From Lentimicrobiaceae bacterium (GTDB lineage: Bacteria > Bacteroidota > Bacteroidia > Bacteroidales > F082), in NCBI GenBank assembly GCA_015061335.1, contig SUWT01000003.1, positions 21,204 to 85,203 on the forward strand: a stretch of DNA of 64,000 bases. Reading direction: 5' to 3'. Positions 8,763-18,181 of this stretch are shown here, piece by piece (the first letter of the stretch is position 1; every line of letters starts with the position of its first letter). Under the pieces are notes generated by a model. That model was not told the DNA's origin. It worked only from the letters and a program-made list of their open reading frames with translations, and did not search any database. Both the position numbers and the translations under genes were made by a program.

Positions 8763-9497
8763 ATGATGGAAAATAATATGGTTTTTGGTATTCATCCTGT
8801 TGAGGAGCTAATCAAAGCTGAGAAAGAGATAGACAAGATATATATACAGAATGGTTTGCGCTCGCAGCAGATTTCTGAGATAGCGAGATATGCACGTGCA
8901 CATAATGTTGTGGTTCAATATGTTCCTATAGAGAAACTTAATCGTCTAACAAGAAAGAATCATCAAGGTATAGTGGCTTTCACTTGTCCGATTTCGTATC
9001 AATTGATCGAGGAAGTTGTTCCTATGGTTTATGATGAAGGGAGAATGCCTTTTATTGTGATATTGGACAGAGTGACAGATGTGCGTAATTTCGGTGCTAT
9101 CGCCCGTACTTGTTATGCGTCTGGTGTTGATGCCATTGTGATTCCGTCTCGCGGTTCCGCATTGATTAATGGTGATGCGATGAAGACTTCTGCTGGCGCA
9201 TTGTCGAGAATCAATGTTTGTAGAGTTGAAAATATAAAAGATACTATCGACTTTTTGAAGAGCAGCGGGGTCAAGGTTGTTTCAATTTCAGAGAAAGGTA
9301 GTAAGAATATTTGGGAAGGTGATTTTAAGGTTCCTGTGGCAATCATGATGGGTTCAGAAGAAGACGGCATCAGTGAGGCATATCTGAAACGTTCCGACGA
9401 ACATTTTCTTATCCCAATGCCTGGCGACATCGACTCGTTGAATGTTTCTGTCGCTACCGGTGTTGTTTGCTTTGAAGTGGTGAGACAAAGGTTATAA
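8763..9497 (+). CDS. rlmB: 23S rRNA 2'-O-methyltransferase, RlmB/TrmH family
   Basis: SpoU-class (SPOUT) methyltransferase of about 244 residues. The N-terminal substrate-binding domain starts MVFGIHPVEELIKAEKEIDKI. The trefoil-knot catalytic domain contains the three SPOUT motifs: ILDRVTDVRNFGAIART (N and R), IMMGSEEDGI, and IPMPGDIDSLNVSVATGV. These make it a 2'-O-ribose methyltransferase of the RlmB type, expected to modify 23S rRNA. An upstream TTG at 8739 overlaps the promoter box and is rejected. The gene is followed by a bidirectional terminator shared with rplS. Confidence 0.9.
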   Translation: MMENNMVFGIHPVEELIKAEKEIDKIYIQNGLRSQQISEIARYARAHNVVVQYVPIEKLNRLTRKNHQGIVAFTCPISYQLIEEVVPMVYDEGRMPFIVILDRVTDVRNFGAIARTCYASGVDAIVIPSRGSALINGDAMKTSAGALSRINVCRVENIKDTIDFLKSSGVKVVSISEKGSKNIWEGDFKVPVAIMMGSEEDGISEAYLKRSDEHFLIPMPGDIDSLNVSVATGVVCFEVVRQRL

Positions 9498-9535
9498 AAA
9501 AAACAGCGTGAATTCACGCTGTTTTTTTTTTATTT
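9495..9535. terminator. Bidirectional terminator between rlmB and rplS
   Basis: AACAGCGTGAATTCACGCTGTT (9502-9523) is a near-perfect palindrome flanked by an A-run and a T-run, so it works on both strands. Confidence 0.85.
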
Positions 9536-9547
9536 ATCGTCAAAGAA

Positions 9548-9907
9548 TTATTTGCTTTTACGAGCAGCTTCTTTGATTCTAGCTTTCTTACCACGTAAAC
9601 CTCTGAGGTAGTAGATACGAGCTCTTCTCACAGCACCTTCTTTATTTCTTTCGATGCTTTCGATCATTGGAGATGAGATAGGGAATATTCTTTCTACTCC
9701 AACGTTGCCTGATATCTTTCTAACTGTGAAAGTAGCATGTGAACTTTCACTTGCACGTTGTAACACTACACCTTGGAATTTTTGTAAACGTTCCTTGTTT
9801 CCTTCAATAATTTTATAAGTTACAGTGATGGTGTCACCAGCTTTGAATGGTGGAAAATCTTTAACTTTTACTTGATCTTCAACAAATTGAATTAACTCGT
9901 TCTTCAT
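9548..9907 (-). CDS. rplS: 50S ribosomal protein L19
   Basis: Ribosomal protein bL19 of 119 residues, normal length. Diagnostic segments are FKAGDTITVTYKI, FQGVVLQR, TFTVRKISGNVGVERIFP and RRARIYYLRGLRGKKARIKE. It sits just downstream of trmD on the same strand, an association also seen in the rpsP-rimM-trmD-rplS operon of many bacteria. Here it has its own promoter box and rpsP and rimM are absent nearby. Confidence 0.97.
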   Translation of the reverse strand: MKNELIQFVEDQVKVKDFPPFKAGDTITVTYKIIEGNKERLQKFQGVVLQRASESSHATFTVRKISGNVGVERIFPISSPMIESIERNKEGAVRRARIYYLRGLRGKKARIKEAARKSK

Positions 9908-9954
9908 TTCTTATAATAATTTTTGTTCTTTATTCCTCTTCACGAAAAAGTGTG

Positions 9955-9962
9955 CAAATATA
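9955..9962 (-). promoter_or_regulatory. -7 box for rplS
   Basis: TATATTTG on the minus strand, about 50 bases before the rplS ATG. Confidence 0.55.
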
Positions 9963-9990
9963 TAAAATTTTTCAATACAAAAAACACTAA

Positions 9991-10680
9991 TTATTTTTTT
10001 TTCAAAATTTCATACATTTCTGGTCTGCGTTCTTTTGTTCTTTGTAAAGCCTGACTTAGTTTCCATTCATTGATAATCATATCATTACCTGATAATAAGA
10101 CCTCTGGAACAGTCCATCCCTTATAATCTCTTGGACGCGTATAAACAGGTGGAGAAACTAGTCCGTCTTGGAAAGAGTCTGACAAAGCTGATGTTTCATC
10201 GCTCAAAGCACCTGGGATTAAGCGTACGATGCTGTCAGTCAGTACAGCTGCGCCTAATTCGCCTCCAGATAGGACATAGTTACCGATAGAAATTTCTTTA
10301 GTGATCAGATGTTCCCTGATTCTTTCGTCAATACCTTTATAATGTCCACAGAGTATAATAATATTCTTGTAAAGAGATAATTGATTAGCAAGAGGTTGTG
10401 TTAATAATTCCCCATCAGGACTCATATATATGACCTCATCGTATTCTCTTTCAGATTTTAATTGTGAGATGCAATTGTCGACAGGTTCTATCATCATAAC
10501 CATTCCGGCTCCGGCAGAAAAGGCATAGTCATCTACTCTTTTATGTTTATCGGTACTATAATCTCTCAGGCTATGTAAATTGATTTCTACAATACCTTTA
10601 TTGACAGCTCTTTTCACAATAGATTCAGTGAAAGGACCCTGAAACATTTCTGGAAATATGGTTATGATGTCAATCCTCAT
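9991..10680 (-). CDS. trmD: tRNA (guanine37-N1)-methyltransferase TrmD
   Basis: SPOUT-class enzyme that makes m1G37 in tRNAs reading CNN codons, preventing +1 frameshifts. It has 229 residues, within the family range. Key segments are [13 protein letters not shown] at the start, the knot motifs [11 protein letters not shown] and [12 protein letters not shown], and the SAM-binding [13 protein letters not shown] with the catalytic Asp region. The C-terminal helical part contains [13 protein letters not shown]. It has its own promoter box only about 14 bases upstream, so the mRNA leader is probably very short. Confidence 0.96.
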   Translation of the reverse strand: MRIDIITIFPEMFQGPFTESIVKRAVNKGIVEINLHSLRDYSTDKHKRVDDYAFSAGAGMVMMIEPVDNCISQLKSEREYDEVIYMSPDGELLTQPLANQLSLYKNIIILCGHYKGIDERIREHLITKEISIGNYVLSGGELGAAVLTDSIVRLIPGALSDETSALSDSFQDGLVSPPVYTRPRDYKGWTVPEVLLSGNDMIINEWKLSQALQRTKERRPEMYEILKKK

Positions 10681-10693
10681 TTTTATTTTTTTG

Positions 10694-10701
10694 CAAAAAT
10701 A
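10694..10701 (-). promoter_or_regulatory. -7 box for trmD
   Basis: TATTTTTG on the minus strand, ending 14 bases from the ATG, which predicts a leader of about 10 nt. Confidence 0.5.
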
Positions 10702-10721
10702 CGAAAAATCAAGATACTAAA

Positions 10722-12230
10722 TCACTTTCCGATGCAAAAGCGACCGAAAATGGAATTTAACACATCCTGACTGCTGATTTCTCCTGTAATGCTACCTAAA
10801 TGATATAAAACATCCTTTAGATCTTGGGCTACGAACTCTGTTGAGATACCCGATAATAAACCGTCCCTGACTGTTTTTAAAGCATTGTTAGCATTTACTA
10901 AGGCTTCATAATGACGTATATTTGTGACCAAGATGTCATTTTCATCGACGCTTAGATCTGTGCTGTTGAAATAGATGTCGTCTTTTAACTTCTCAATATC
11001 CGATTTTTCTTTTGCTGTGATGAATGTTAATTTTAATAGGTTTCTTATGTCTCGACAATCAGTTCCGCTTGTACTATATTTATATTCGTCAAGCATATAA
11101 GCTCCATGATCTTCAATATTCTTTTCTATGGAACTGCCTAATGCATGATGAAAATCTTCAGCATCCATAAATAATGCGTCAGAGTTTAGGTCGATTTTGT
11201 TGAAGACAAGTATCAGTTTTTGTTTTAATATGTTGACCTTTGATATTATGGTACGTGCGGAGTTGAAGAATTCATTGTGAGTCTTGCTTAAATCCAGCAC
11301 TCCTAATATTATGTCAGCTTCAGAGATTTTCTCATAAGCTCTCTCAATACCGATTCTCTCAATCACATCATCAGTCTCTCTGATGCCAGCCGTATCGATA
11401 AATCTGAATGTCTTACCTTTGATATTCAATGTTTCTTCTATTGTATCGCGTGTTGTTCCTGCAATATCAGAAACTATAGCTCTTTCCTCTCCAAGAAGAG
11501 CGTTTAAAATTGTGCTCTTGCCAGCGTTTGTATCGCCGACAATGGCAACAGGAATACCTCTTTTAATTGCGTTTCCAAGTTTGAACGAATCGATTAATTT
11601 CTTGATGTGCTCAGATGTCTTATCGATAATATTGTATAGCTTTTCTCGATCAGCAAACTCTACATCTTCCTCAGCGAAATCTAGTTCCAGCTCCATTAAA
11701 GATGTTAAATCTAGAATCTGAGTCCTTAGAATCTGTAAATCTCTAGAAAACCCACCTTTCAGATGATTCATTGCCACCTTGTGTTCAGCCTCATTTTGAG
11801 ATGAAATTAAATCCGCAACAGCTTCTGCTTGTGTGAGATCCATCTTATTGTTGATAAAAGCTCTCATGGTATATTCTCCGGCATCGGCGAGACGAGCTCC
11901 CATATTAACAAGGATTTCCAAGATCTTCGACTGAATATATGGAGACCCATGACATATAATCTCGGCAGAATCTTCACCTGTATATGAGTATGGAGCTTTG
12001 AAAAAAGTAATCATGACATCATCGATAGTATGTAGATTGTTATCAAGGAACTCTCCATAATACATTCTGTTAACTTTCAGATTGTCAATGGTTAAATCCT
12101 TATTATTTCTTCTGAAACATTCAATGGCAATCCTATGGCTATTACATCCTGATAATCTGATAATAGCTAATGCCGCAGTGCCAGAGGCTGTTGAAATGGC
12201 ACAAATTGTATCCTTATTTATAAAACCCAT
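10722..12230 (-). CDS. mnmE: tRNA modification GTPase MnmE
   Basis: With MnmG it installs the 5-carboxymethylaminomethyl group on U34 of certain tRNAs. The N-terminal folate-binding domain starts DTICAISTASGTAALAIIRL. The GTPase domain has G1 GDTNAGKST near 231-239, IAGTTRD and DTAG. The C-terminus ends in the conserved CIGK. At 502 residues it is about 50 longer than the usual 450-460. The excess is an acidic segment of about 50 residues after NKIDL, containing DAEDFHHALGSSIEKN and a TSGTDC stretch. It ends six bases before trmD's promoter region and begins next to the DUF5106 gene (gap of six bases), suggesting one transcript with it. Confidence 0.95.
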   Translation of the reverse strand: MGFINKDTICAISTASGTAALAIIRLSGCNSHRIAIECFRRNNKDLTIDNLKVNRMYYGEFLDNNLHTIDDVMITFFKAPYSYTGEDSAEIICHGSPYIQSKILEILVNMGARLADAGEYTMRAFINNKMDLTQAEAVADLISSQNEAEHKVAMNHLKGGFSRDLQILRTQILDLTSLMELELDFAEEDVEFADREKLYNIIDKTSEHIKKLIDSFKLGNAIKRGIPVAIVGDTNAGKSTILNALLGEERAIVSDIAGTTRDTIEETLNIKGKTFRFIDTAGIRETDDVIERIGIERAYEKISEADIILGVLDLSKTHNEFFNSARTIISKVNILKQKLILVFNKIDLNSDALFMDAEDFHHALGSSIEKNIEDHGAYMLDEYKYSTSGTDCRDIRNLLKLTFITAKEKSDIEKLKDDIYFNSTDLSVDENDILVTNIRHYEALVNANNALKTVRDGLLSGISTEFVAQDLKDVLYHLGSITGEISSQDVLNSIFGRFCIGK

Positions 12231-12236
12231 AATAAT

Positions 12237-13529
12237 TTAATTAACCCTAATCAAATAGAATTCTATATCCTCAGCTTTAATATTTTTTGCGATAATCTTT
12301 TTGTTCTTGTCAAGCAAAAATAAAGTCGGGCTTGTCATTATATCGTATTGGTGTATAATATCGCTGTAGATTGTCTCGTCGGTGATGTCAATTGTAATGA
12401 CCTCTAGATCTTTATGTCGGCTTTTTATTAAATTTAATATTCTTTTCTCTTTAATGCATTTCTGACAATCGGCTTTGAAGAAGAAGATTACTATGTTTTT
12501 GTCAACAATATCGTTTAATGAAATAATGCTGTCATTTTCATCACTATAACTAATAATTGGAGCATTTGCGCCAATTATGATATTTCTCAAGACATCGGCT
12601 CTTTCAATAATATCTTTTCTAAGATTATCGCTTAAATTCTCGATGTCCAATCGGGAGAAATAATTATCGACTATATAAATGAATACAGATTCGTGTTTAA
12701 TGTTTTCAGGAGTGAAATAATGAGAATATAAATACCAGAGTATATAGTCTCTAACTTCTTTACAATCATTAACTTTGTTGATTAATGCATTAATGTGCTT
12801 ACATATATTTTCTGAGTCTAGATAAAAGATATAATTGTTGAAGTAATCGTCTAATTTATGTTTTAAGAGTCTTGAGTTAAGGATTCTGCTATCACATAAT
12901 GGTATCTCATCAAAATAATGATCAACAATATATGCGTCCTTTCTTGATTTCTTATCTCTCAAGGAATCAGGGATATATATCTTTTCTATACATTTAATGT
13001 ATGTGTTAAGGAATGAATTTTCATCTTTGCTTAGCATATTTTCCTGATAATCTAGCAGTATGTCAGAAATGGAGTCAATCTTGTTTTTGTTGTTCGGATT
13101 TTTATTGATTTCACTTCGTAAAGCATCAATATATAGATTATAATGTGTAGTCATTGCTATAACCTTGAAATATGCAGAAGTTTCCTTGCTTCCTTTTACT
13201 TTATATGTTTTATTGTCCATTAGCTCATCGATATGAATTGAAAATGTTTGATCAATACCTATAAGTATTTCAAAAACAGGTTGTTGTTTGCTGTCGGCAA
13301 GAACATAAATGCCTTCTTCGTATAAAGTGTTATTAGTAAAACTTTTTTTCTTTTGAGATATGGATGAAGTGTCAATAATAGCGTGAGTTTTATCGCTTTT
13401 GTATTTGATAAGGTAAAAAACACTATCGTTGAGACCCTTAATATTGATGTCTATCTGGGCTTGAGAAAAAAGATTATAATGAAATGTTAAAAGAAATAAA
13501 CAGATAAATGTTAATTTGATAATTTTCAT
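12237..13529 (-). CDS. DUF5106/thioredoxin-like exported protein
   Basis: Exported 430-residue protein with a signal peptide ending near residue 22. A beta-rich N-terminal region resembles the DUF4369 type found before Bacteroidetes thioredoxins. A helical DUF5106-like middle follows (about 115-310). The C-terminal thioredoxin fold (about 315-430) contains FFKADCQKC, whose CxxC is near residues 354-357, and a cis-Pro segment (TSPTLFLLDKNKKII). This layout is typical of Bacteroidetes periplasmic or outer-membrane-linked thiol-disulfide proteins. It has a promoter box at 13553-13560 and probably leads the mnmE transcript. Partner substrates cannot be inferred. Confidence 0.8.
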   Translation of the reverse strand: MKIIKLTFICLFLLTFHYNLFSQAQIDINIKGLNDSVFYLIKYKSDKTHAIIDTSSISQKKKSFTNNTLYEEGIYVLADSKQQPVFEILIGIDQTFSIHIDELMDNKTYKVKGSKETSAYFKVIAMTTHYNLYIDALRSEINKNPNNKNKIDSISDILLDYQENMLSKDENSFLNTYIKCIEKIYIPDSLRDKKSRKDAYIVDHYFDEIPLCDSRILNSRLLKHKLDDYFNNYIFYLDSENICKHINALINKVNDCKEVRDYILWYLYSHYFTPENIKHESVFIYIVDNYFSRLDIENLSDNLRKDIIERADVLRNIIIGANAPIISYSDENDSIISLNDIVDKNIVIFFFKADCQKCIKEKRILNLIKSRHKDLEVITIDITDETIYSDIIHQYDIMTSPTLFLLDKNKKIIAKNIKAEDIEFYLIRVN

Positions 13530-13552
13530 ACTTAAAATGATTTATGAGCGAA

Positions 13553-13560
13553 CAAAGATA
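13553..13560 (-). promoter_or_regulatory. -7 box for the DUF5106 gene
   Basis: TATCTTTG on the minus strand, 24 bases before the ATG. Confidence 0.6.
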
Positions 13561-13592
13561 CTAAATCTTTTTGATAATAAAAAAATAAAGAT

Positions 13593-13600
13593 TACTTTTG
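13593..13600 (+). promoter_or_regulatory. -7 box for the nuclease/phosphatase gene
   Basis: TACTTTTG, 32 bases before the ATG at 13632; divergent from the box at 13553-13560. Confidence 0.6.
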
Positions 13601-13631
13601 TAATTCAAAAACCATATAATAACCTAAATTT

Positions 13632-14678
13632 ATGAGATGTCTTTCTTTATATAAGCTATTTGTATTTGTGATTGTCTTATTTGGCATTGAAAAGCTTTTT
13701 GCGCAAAAGAATGATATTATCCGTGTAGCATTTTGGAACTTTGAGAATTTTTTTGATCCGTTTGTCGATACTACACGTCATTATAATGAATTTACGGAGG
13801 AAGGTTCGCAGCATTGGACATTATCCAGATTTTATAAGAAACGAAACAATATGTACAAGGCGATTCTGTCTTTATCAGAAGGTAAACCGCTAGCGATTTT
13901 AGGTATTTGTGAGGTTGAAAATACTTTTGTTACAAGTATGTTGTTTAATGAGACACCTTTGAAGAAGCATAATTATAGAGTTGTTCATTATGAAGGTGAA
14001 GATAGGAGGGGTATTGATGTTGCGCTAGTTTATTCCATTGATAAACTGCAACTTATAAAAAGTGATGTTATTCATATACGTGATCCTGATAATAAGAAAT
14101 TCAGGACACGTGATATTCTGTACGCTAAATTTTATGATAGAGGTGAAGATACCTTACATTGTTTTGTAAATCATTGGCCATCTCGTTATGGAGGTGAGAG
14201 AGAAACAATCTATTTAAGAAATATTGCAGCTGAAACATTGAAAAGAAAGATAGATTCGCTGGTGAAGATGAATGATAAAATACCCAAAATAATCGTTATG
14301 GGTGATTTTAATGATTCTCCGTACGATGAAAGTATAATTAAATATTTGGGAGCGGTTCCTTACAAGGATAAGATAAGATCCGATACTTTGATAAATCTTT
14401 TTGCAGATGATAAAACACTTGGTTTTAAAGGAACATTAAAACATCAATATCAATGGCAGACGTTTGATCAGATAATTGTAAGTGCTTCTTTATTAGATAA
14501 TTTGGGAACAATAAGATATGTAGATGAATCGGCGTCAATTTTTCACGATGATTTTCTTTTTGTGAAAGATGAGACTTACGGCGGTGTAAAATTATTTCGT
14601 ACTTATATCGGGCCTAAATATCAAGGAGGATATAGTGATCACCTTCCTATATATATAGATCTGGAAATCAAAAAGTAG
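13632..14678 (+). CDS. Endonuclease/exonuclease/phosphatase family protein
   Basis: Exported 348-residue member of the EEP (DNase I-like) superfamily. A signal peptide ends near residue 24 (LFA-Q). EEP motifs appear in order: VAFWNFENFF, ICEVEN (catalytic Glu), FVNHWPSRYGG, VMGDFNDSP (catalytic Asp and Asn) and the terminal SDHLPIYID (catalytic Asp-His). Such secreted Bacteroidetes proteins are usually annotated as endonucleases or phosphodiesterases; the substrate may be nucleic acid, lipid or sugar phosphate. It converges on the AddB-like gene with 9 bases between stops and no clear terminator. Confidence 0.85.
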   Translation: MRCLSLYKLFVFVIVLFGIEKLFAQKNDIIRVAFWNFENFFDPFVDTTRHYNEFTEEGSQHWTLSRFYKKRNNMYKAILSLSEGKPLAILGICEVENTFVTSMLFNETPLKKHNYRVVHYEGEDRRGIDVALVYSIDKLQLIKSDVIHIRDPDNKKFRTRDILYAKFYDRGEDTLHCFVNHWPSRYGGERETIYLRNIAAETLKRKIDSLVKMNDKIPKIIVMGDFNDSPYDESIIKYLGAVPYKDKIRSDTLINLFADDKTLGFKGTLKHQYQWQTFDQIIVSASLLDNLGTIRYVDESASIFHDDFLFVKDETYGGVKLFRTYIGPKYQGGYSDHLPIYIDLEIKK

Positions 14679-14687
14679 GTGTTGGAA

Positions 14688-17459
14688 TTATCGTTTGCAA
14701 ATATCCTTATAATCGCAGTTCTTACAATTGTCGGCATTATCTGTTTGAGAAAATGGGATGTTCTTATCTGAGATTTCAATAATTAAATCTTCAAATAAAC
14801 GGTCACACGAATTTAAGAAATTGTCATTATCAAATGTTTCGCTTTGATTATCTAATTGAAAAATACCTTTGCTCATTTTACGTAGTCCGAAAATACCTGG
14901 TTTAATTTTCTTTATTTCGGTATTTGTACTCTTTGCGTAAAGATATTTGTATGTGATTAGTTGTAATGATTTGTCTTTCAAATCTTTAAGATTATCGATA
15001 TTGTTTTTTATCTTTACATCCTCATCGTATATTTGTCCGGTTTTATAATCTAAAACTCGTATGGTATCATTGACGGAATCTATTCTGTCGGCAAATCCAA
15101 TAATTCTTGCGTTTTTCCCATTTATGCAGAAGGTATGAGATAGTTTTTGTTCTAAACCTATAATTTTTATTGTGTTGTTCTTTAAAAATGTAATCTCAGT
15201 ATTGATAAAGTTATTAATAAGTTTTTCAATCATTTTTTTGCTCAGATAATTAAATCCATTTTCTGGCAAACCATCTGGGAAGTTATTTTTAATGAGAGCT
15301 TTCTGATATGAGCTGCATAAAAATTTGTCAACGACCTGTTCATAAAGTTTTAAGTCTATGATATTATCACCAAAGTGTTCATATAAAAATTGGAATGTAG
15401 AGTGAATAATATTACCAATTACATTACTTTGTATTGATTCGTCAGTACTGGTATCATTTATATTTTCGATATATTTTATATAAAATTGCATTTTGCAATT
15501 AAGGTAGCAGCTTATGGAAGTGGGTGATAAATCCAGTAATTTTTTTTCTATTTTAGATAGTATTCTTTCATTTTTCTCTATAGATATATTTGCTTTATTG
15601 TTTTGTTGTTTAATTTCAGGACATTTATAGAATGACTCTATGATATTGATATTCTTGGATTTGTAAGGCATTTCGTGCAAGATTTGACGAATGAATCTAC
15701 TTGCTTCACCTTCACCCATACCGTCAGCCAAAGTGTTGTAATAGATGTTTATATTATTTGCATTTTGCAATAGTCTATAGAAGTGATAGGCATATACTGC
15801 TTGTTTGTTCTTATATGTAGGTAGTCCGAAATTTTTTCTTAAGTCGAAAGGAATCAGACTGTTATTGTTTTTTGACTGTGGTAATATGCCTTCATTAACG
15901 CTCAGTATATGTATAGTGTCAAAATCTAGATTTCTTGTTTCCAGTAATCCCATTATTTGCAAGCCATTGATGTTACCTTTCAAATTGATACTCATTTCTT
16001 GAGAGGATTGTTTATATAGAGATTCTATATCACGGATATCTATCAGTATATTATATTTAAACAGTAGTTTTTCTATTTTATTGATAATTCTTCCTGCAAT
16101 ACTGATTTGGTTTTTAAGAAAATTTGATTTGTCGTTATCAGAAATAAGTTTATATATCAGTTTTAGGATGAGTTTTATTGAGTTAATACATTCGTTAGAT
16201 GATTTCCATTTTATTGAGAACAGTTTTAAAAATTCATAAATGTTATTATGAGTTTTGAAATAATCGTAATCATCGATTTTAATGTAATATGTAGATTTGG
16301 AAATTTTATCTTCTTTCCAAGTAAGGAAATCCTTAAGTTCTGGAGGTGTGAGTAGAATTTTGGATAATTCCGAGCCCATGAGTTTTAGCAGTCCCCAGAA
16401 GTATATGGTATTATCTTTTTCGTTTATAAAATTCTGAAATGAAAAAAGTTGTATTATAAAATGATTGATAATGGTTTTAGAATAAGGATATCCCATTGTA
16501 ACCTGTAAATCATCATAATTATGGGGTATGGAGTTCAGTACAGGTATTAAAAGTTTCTCATCAGCCAGAACAATGGCTTTTTTATTCTGAGTGTTTTTAT
16601 CATCTTTGAGTAATTGTATTTGGAGAGCATTGGTTTGGACAGAATTGCCTGATACACCGATGATATTGATATTTTTTTTATCCGAGAAGTTATCGCTTAG
16701 GAATGTTTTTTTTATTCTTGGATGATTTTTGAAGAACTCTCTTGCAAAAAGTCCGGCTTCTTGTTTTTCATCTTCAAAATAATATTTGTCCAGATCCCAA
16801 AGAAGTACGGCTTTGTTACATTCAACTAGTCTTACTATAACAGACTCTTCGCTTTTTGTCATGGCATTGAAACCGGCGAAGATGATTTTTTTATTTCCTA
16901 TTATCGATATGAGTTTATCATCACTCATCTCGTCTATATATCTGGTTATCATTCCATAGTATCCGCATTTCTCATTTGATAAAACATCTCTGAGAGATAG
17001 ATAATAGTTATACAATGATTTAAAGAAGTGTAGATATGATGATTCTATTGGATTGTCGAGGTCAGGAGTCCAATTCTCTATTTCTTTGACTTCTGCCAAA
17101 AAGTTAAAGAATTTTTTAGCGTTTATCTCATATTGATCAATCTCATCAAAATCTTTAATCATTTGAGATGCGAGGCTAAACAGATCCTTTCTTGATGAAA
17201 AATCATTATTTTTGTTAATAATTTTAATTAACTCAAAAATAGCATCGACATTGTCTGCCAGATTTAAACCACTCCATTGTGACATGGCTTCTTGTATGGA
17301 AAGAATATCAGGAAGCCAAATATTGTAATTGATTCTTTTGGAAAGCTCGTTCCTTAATGTTAAAGCAGCACGTTTATTTGGAAATATTATAGTAAGATAA
17401 TCTTTTGTGAGATCATAATTATCGACTATATATTCTGTTATTTTTGAGATAAAAGCCAT
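14688..17459 (-). CDS. AddB-like PD-(D/E)XK nuclease with Fe-S cluster
   Basis: Large protein of 923 residues. The N-terminal part resembles an inactivated UvrD-type helicase (LTIIFPNKRAALTLRNEL) without a clean Walker A. The C-terminal nuclease domain (about 640-923) has GFADRID and VLDYKTGQ, giving the Asp and the ExK/DYK-type active site. Cysteines bracket the nuclease: one in ISCYLNCKMQF and three in NCKNCDYKDICKR at the C-terminus. This is the 4Fe-4S arrangement of AddB and Cas4. In other bacteria AddB works with AddA in double-strand-break resection. No addA/recB-like gene is in this window, so the partner must be elsewhere. Its start overlaps the end of the nucleotidyltransferase gene by 22 bases. 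Confidence 0.82.
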   Translation of the reverse strand: MAFISKITEYIVDNYDLTKDYLTIIFPNKRAALTLRNELSKRINYNIWLPDILSIQEAMSQWSGLNLADNVDAIFELIKIINKNNDFSSRKDLFSLASQMIKDFDEIDQYEINAKKFFNFLAEVKEIENWTPDLDNPIESSYLHFFKSLYNYYLSLRDVLSNEKCGYYGMITRYIDEMSDDKLISIIGNKKIIFAGFNAMTKSEESVIVRLVECNKAVLLWDLDKYYFEDEKQEAGLFAREFFKNHPRIKKTFLSDNFSDKKNINIIGVSGNSVQTNALQIQLLKDDKNTQNKKAIVLADEKLLIPVLNSIPHNYDDLQVTMGYPYSKTIINHFIIQLFSFQNFINEKDNTIYFWGLLKLMGSELSKILLTPPELKDFLTWKEDKISKSTYYIKIDDYDYFKTHNNIYEFLKLFSIKWKSSNECINSIKLILKLIYKLISDNDKSNFLKNQISIAGRIINKIEKLLFKYNILIDIRDIESLYKQSSQEMSINLKGNINGLQIMGLLETRNLDFDTIHILSVNEGILPQSKNNNSLIPFDLRKNFGLPTYKNKQAVYAYHFYRLLQNANNINIYYNTLADGMGEGEASRFIRQILHEMPYKSKNINIIESFYKCPEIKQQNNKANISIEKNERILSKIEKKLLDLSPTSISCYLNCKMQFYIKYIENINDTSTDESIQSNVIGNIIHSTFQFLYEHFGDNIIDLKLYEQVVDKFLCSSYQKALIKNNFPDGLPENGFNYLSKKMIEKLINNFINTEITFLKNNTIKIIGLEQKLSHTFCINGKNARIIGFADRIDSVNDTIRVLDYKTGQIYDEDVKIKNNIDNLKDLKDKSLQLITYKYLYAKSTNTEIKKIKPGIFGLRKMSKGIFQLDNQSETFDNDNFLNSCDRLFEDLIIEISDKNIPFSQTDNADNCKNCDYKDICKR

Positions 17460-18181
17460 GATGAAGCCTCCTTTAATTGTTCTTGTGTTCCTAGATCAAA
17501 CCAATATTGAGGTTGAATAAAACAAGATTTAACATGATAATTTCTTGACAATTCTTTATATAAATCAAAAACGTAACATGGTTTTAGGTCAAAATTATTA
17601 AAATACTCAGGTTTTATTAAATGTATTCCACTAAATGACAGTAATTTATAATTTGATTTTATAGCGCCATATCCATCATATTTATCAGTTTCCATATTGT
17701 ATCTTCCAAGAAAATTATCTTCAATATCAAACACAAGTTTTCTTTTATTATTGCGATTTTGAGTCAGAAGAATTGCAGCATTTTCAGATATGCAAAACTC
17801 TTCGTATATATATTTTAGGTTAATATCTGTTATTATATCTACGTTATGAATAAGTACGGCTTTGCTGTTCTTAAAGTAGGGGAGAGCTTTCAGAATGGCG
17901 CCTCCGGTATCGAATAACATATCACTTTCGTCGGATATATCGATGTCAAGCTTACTGAATTTTTCTTGTTTTAAGAAATCAATTATTTTATCGGCATGAT
18001 GGTGAATGTTTATTACGAAATGGTTAAAACCTTGATTAACAAGATTATCTATTGCGGTTTCGAGCAAGGTTCTACCATTGATTTCAATCAATGCTTTTGG
18101 TTTATTAATGGTAAGTTCCTTTAATCTGGATCCTAAACCGGCAGCCAAGATAAATGCGGTTATCTTATTATTTTGTTTCAT
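17438..18181 (-). CDS. MurU/HddC-like nucleotidyltransferase
   Basis: Sugar-1-phosphate nucleotidyltransferase of about 247 residues. The signature GLGSRLKELTINKPKAL near the N-terminus gives the pyrophosphorylase motif. LIHNVDII supplies the metal-binding Asp and YWFDLGT is the C-terminal motif. The size (under 260) matches single-domain enzymes such as MurU (MurNAc-1-phosphate uridylyltransferase) and HddC rather than GlmU or RfbA. It follows an AmgK-like kinase gene whose end it overlaps by 14 bases, the same enzyme pairing as the AmgK-MurU recycling route of Pseudomonas. This makes MurU-like activity the favoured but unproven role. The ATG at 18179-18181 is preferred over an upstream TTG at 18205. 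Confidence 0.82.
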   Translation of the reverse strand: MKQNNKITAFILAAGLGSRLKELTINKPKALIEINGRTLLETAIDNLVNQGFNHFVINIHHHADKIIDFLKQEKFSKLDIDISDESDMLFDTGGAILKALPYFKNSKAVLIHNVDIITDINLKYIYEEFCISENAAILLTQNRNNKRKLVFDIEDNFLGRYNMETDKYDGYGAIKSNYKLLSFSGIHLIKPEYFNNFDLKPCYVFDLYKELSRNYHVKSCFIQPQYWFDLGTQEQLKEASSWLLSQK

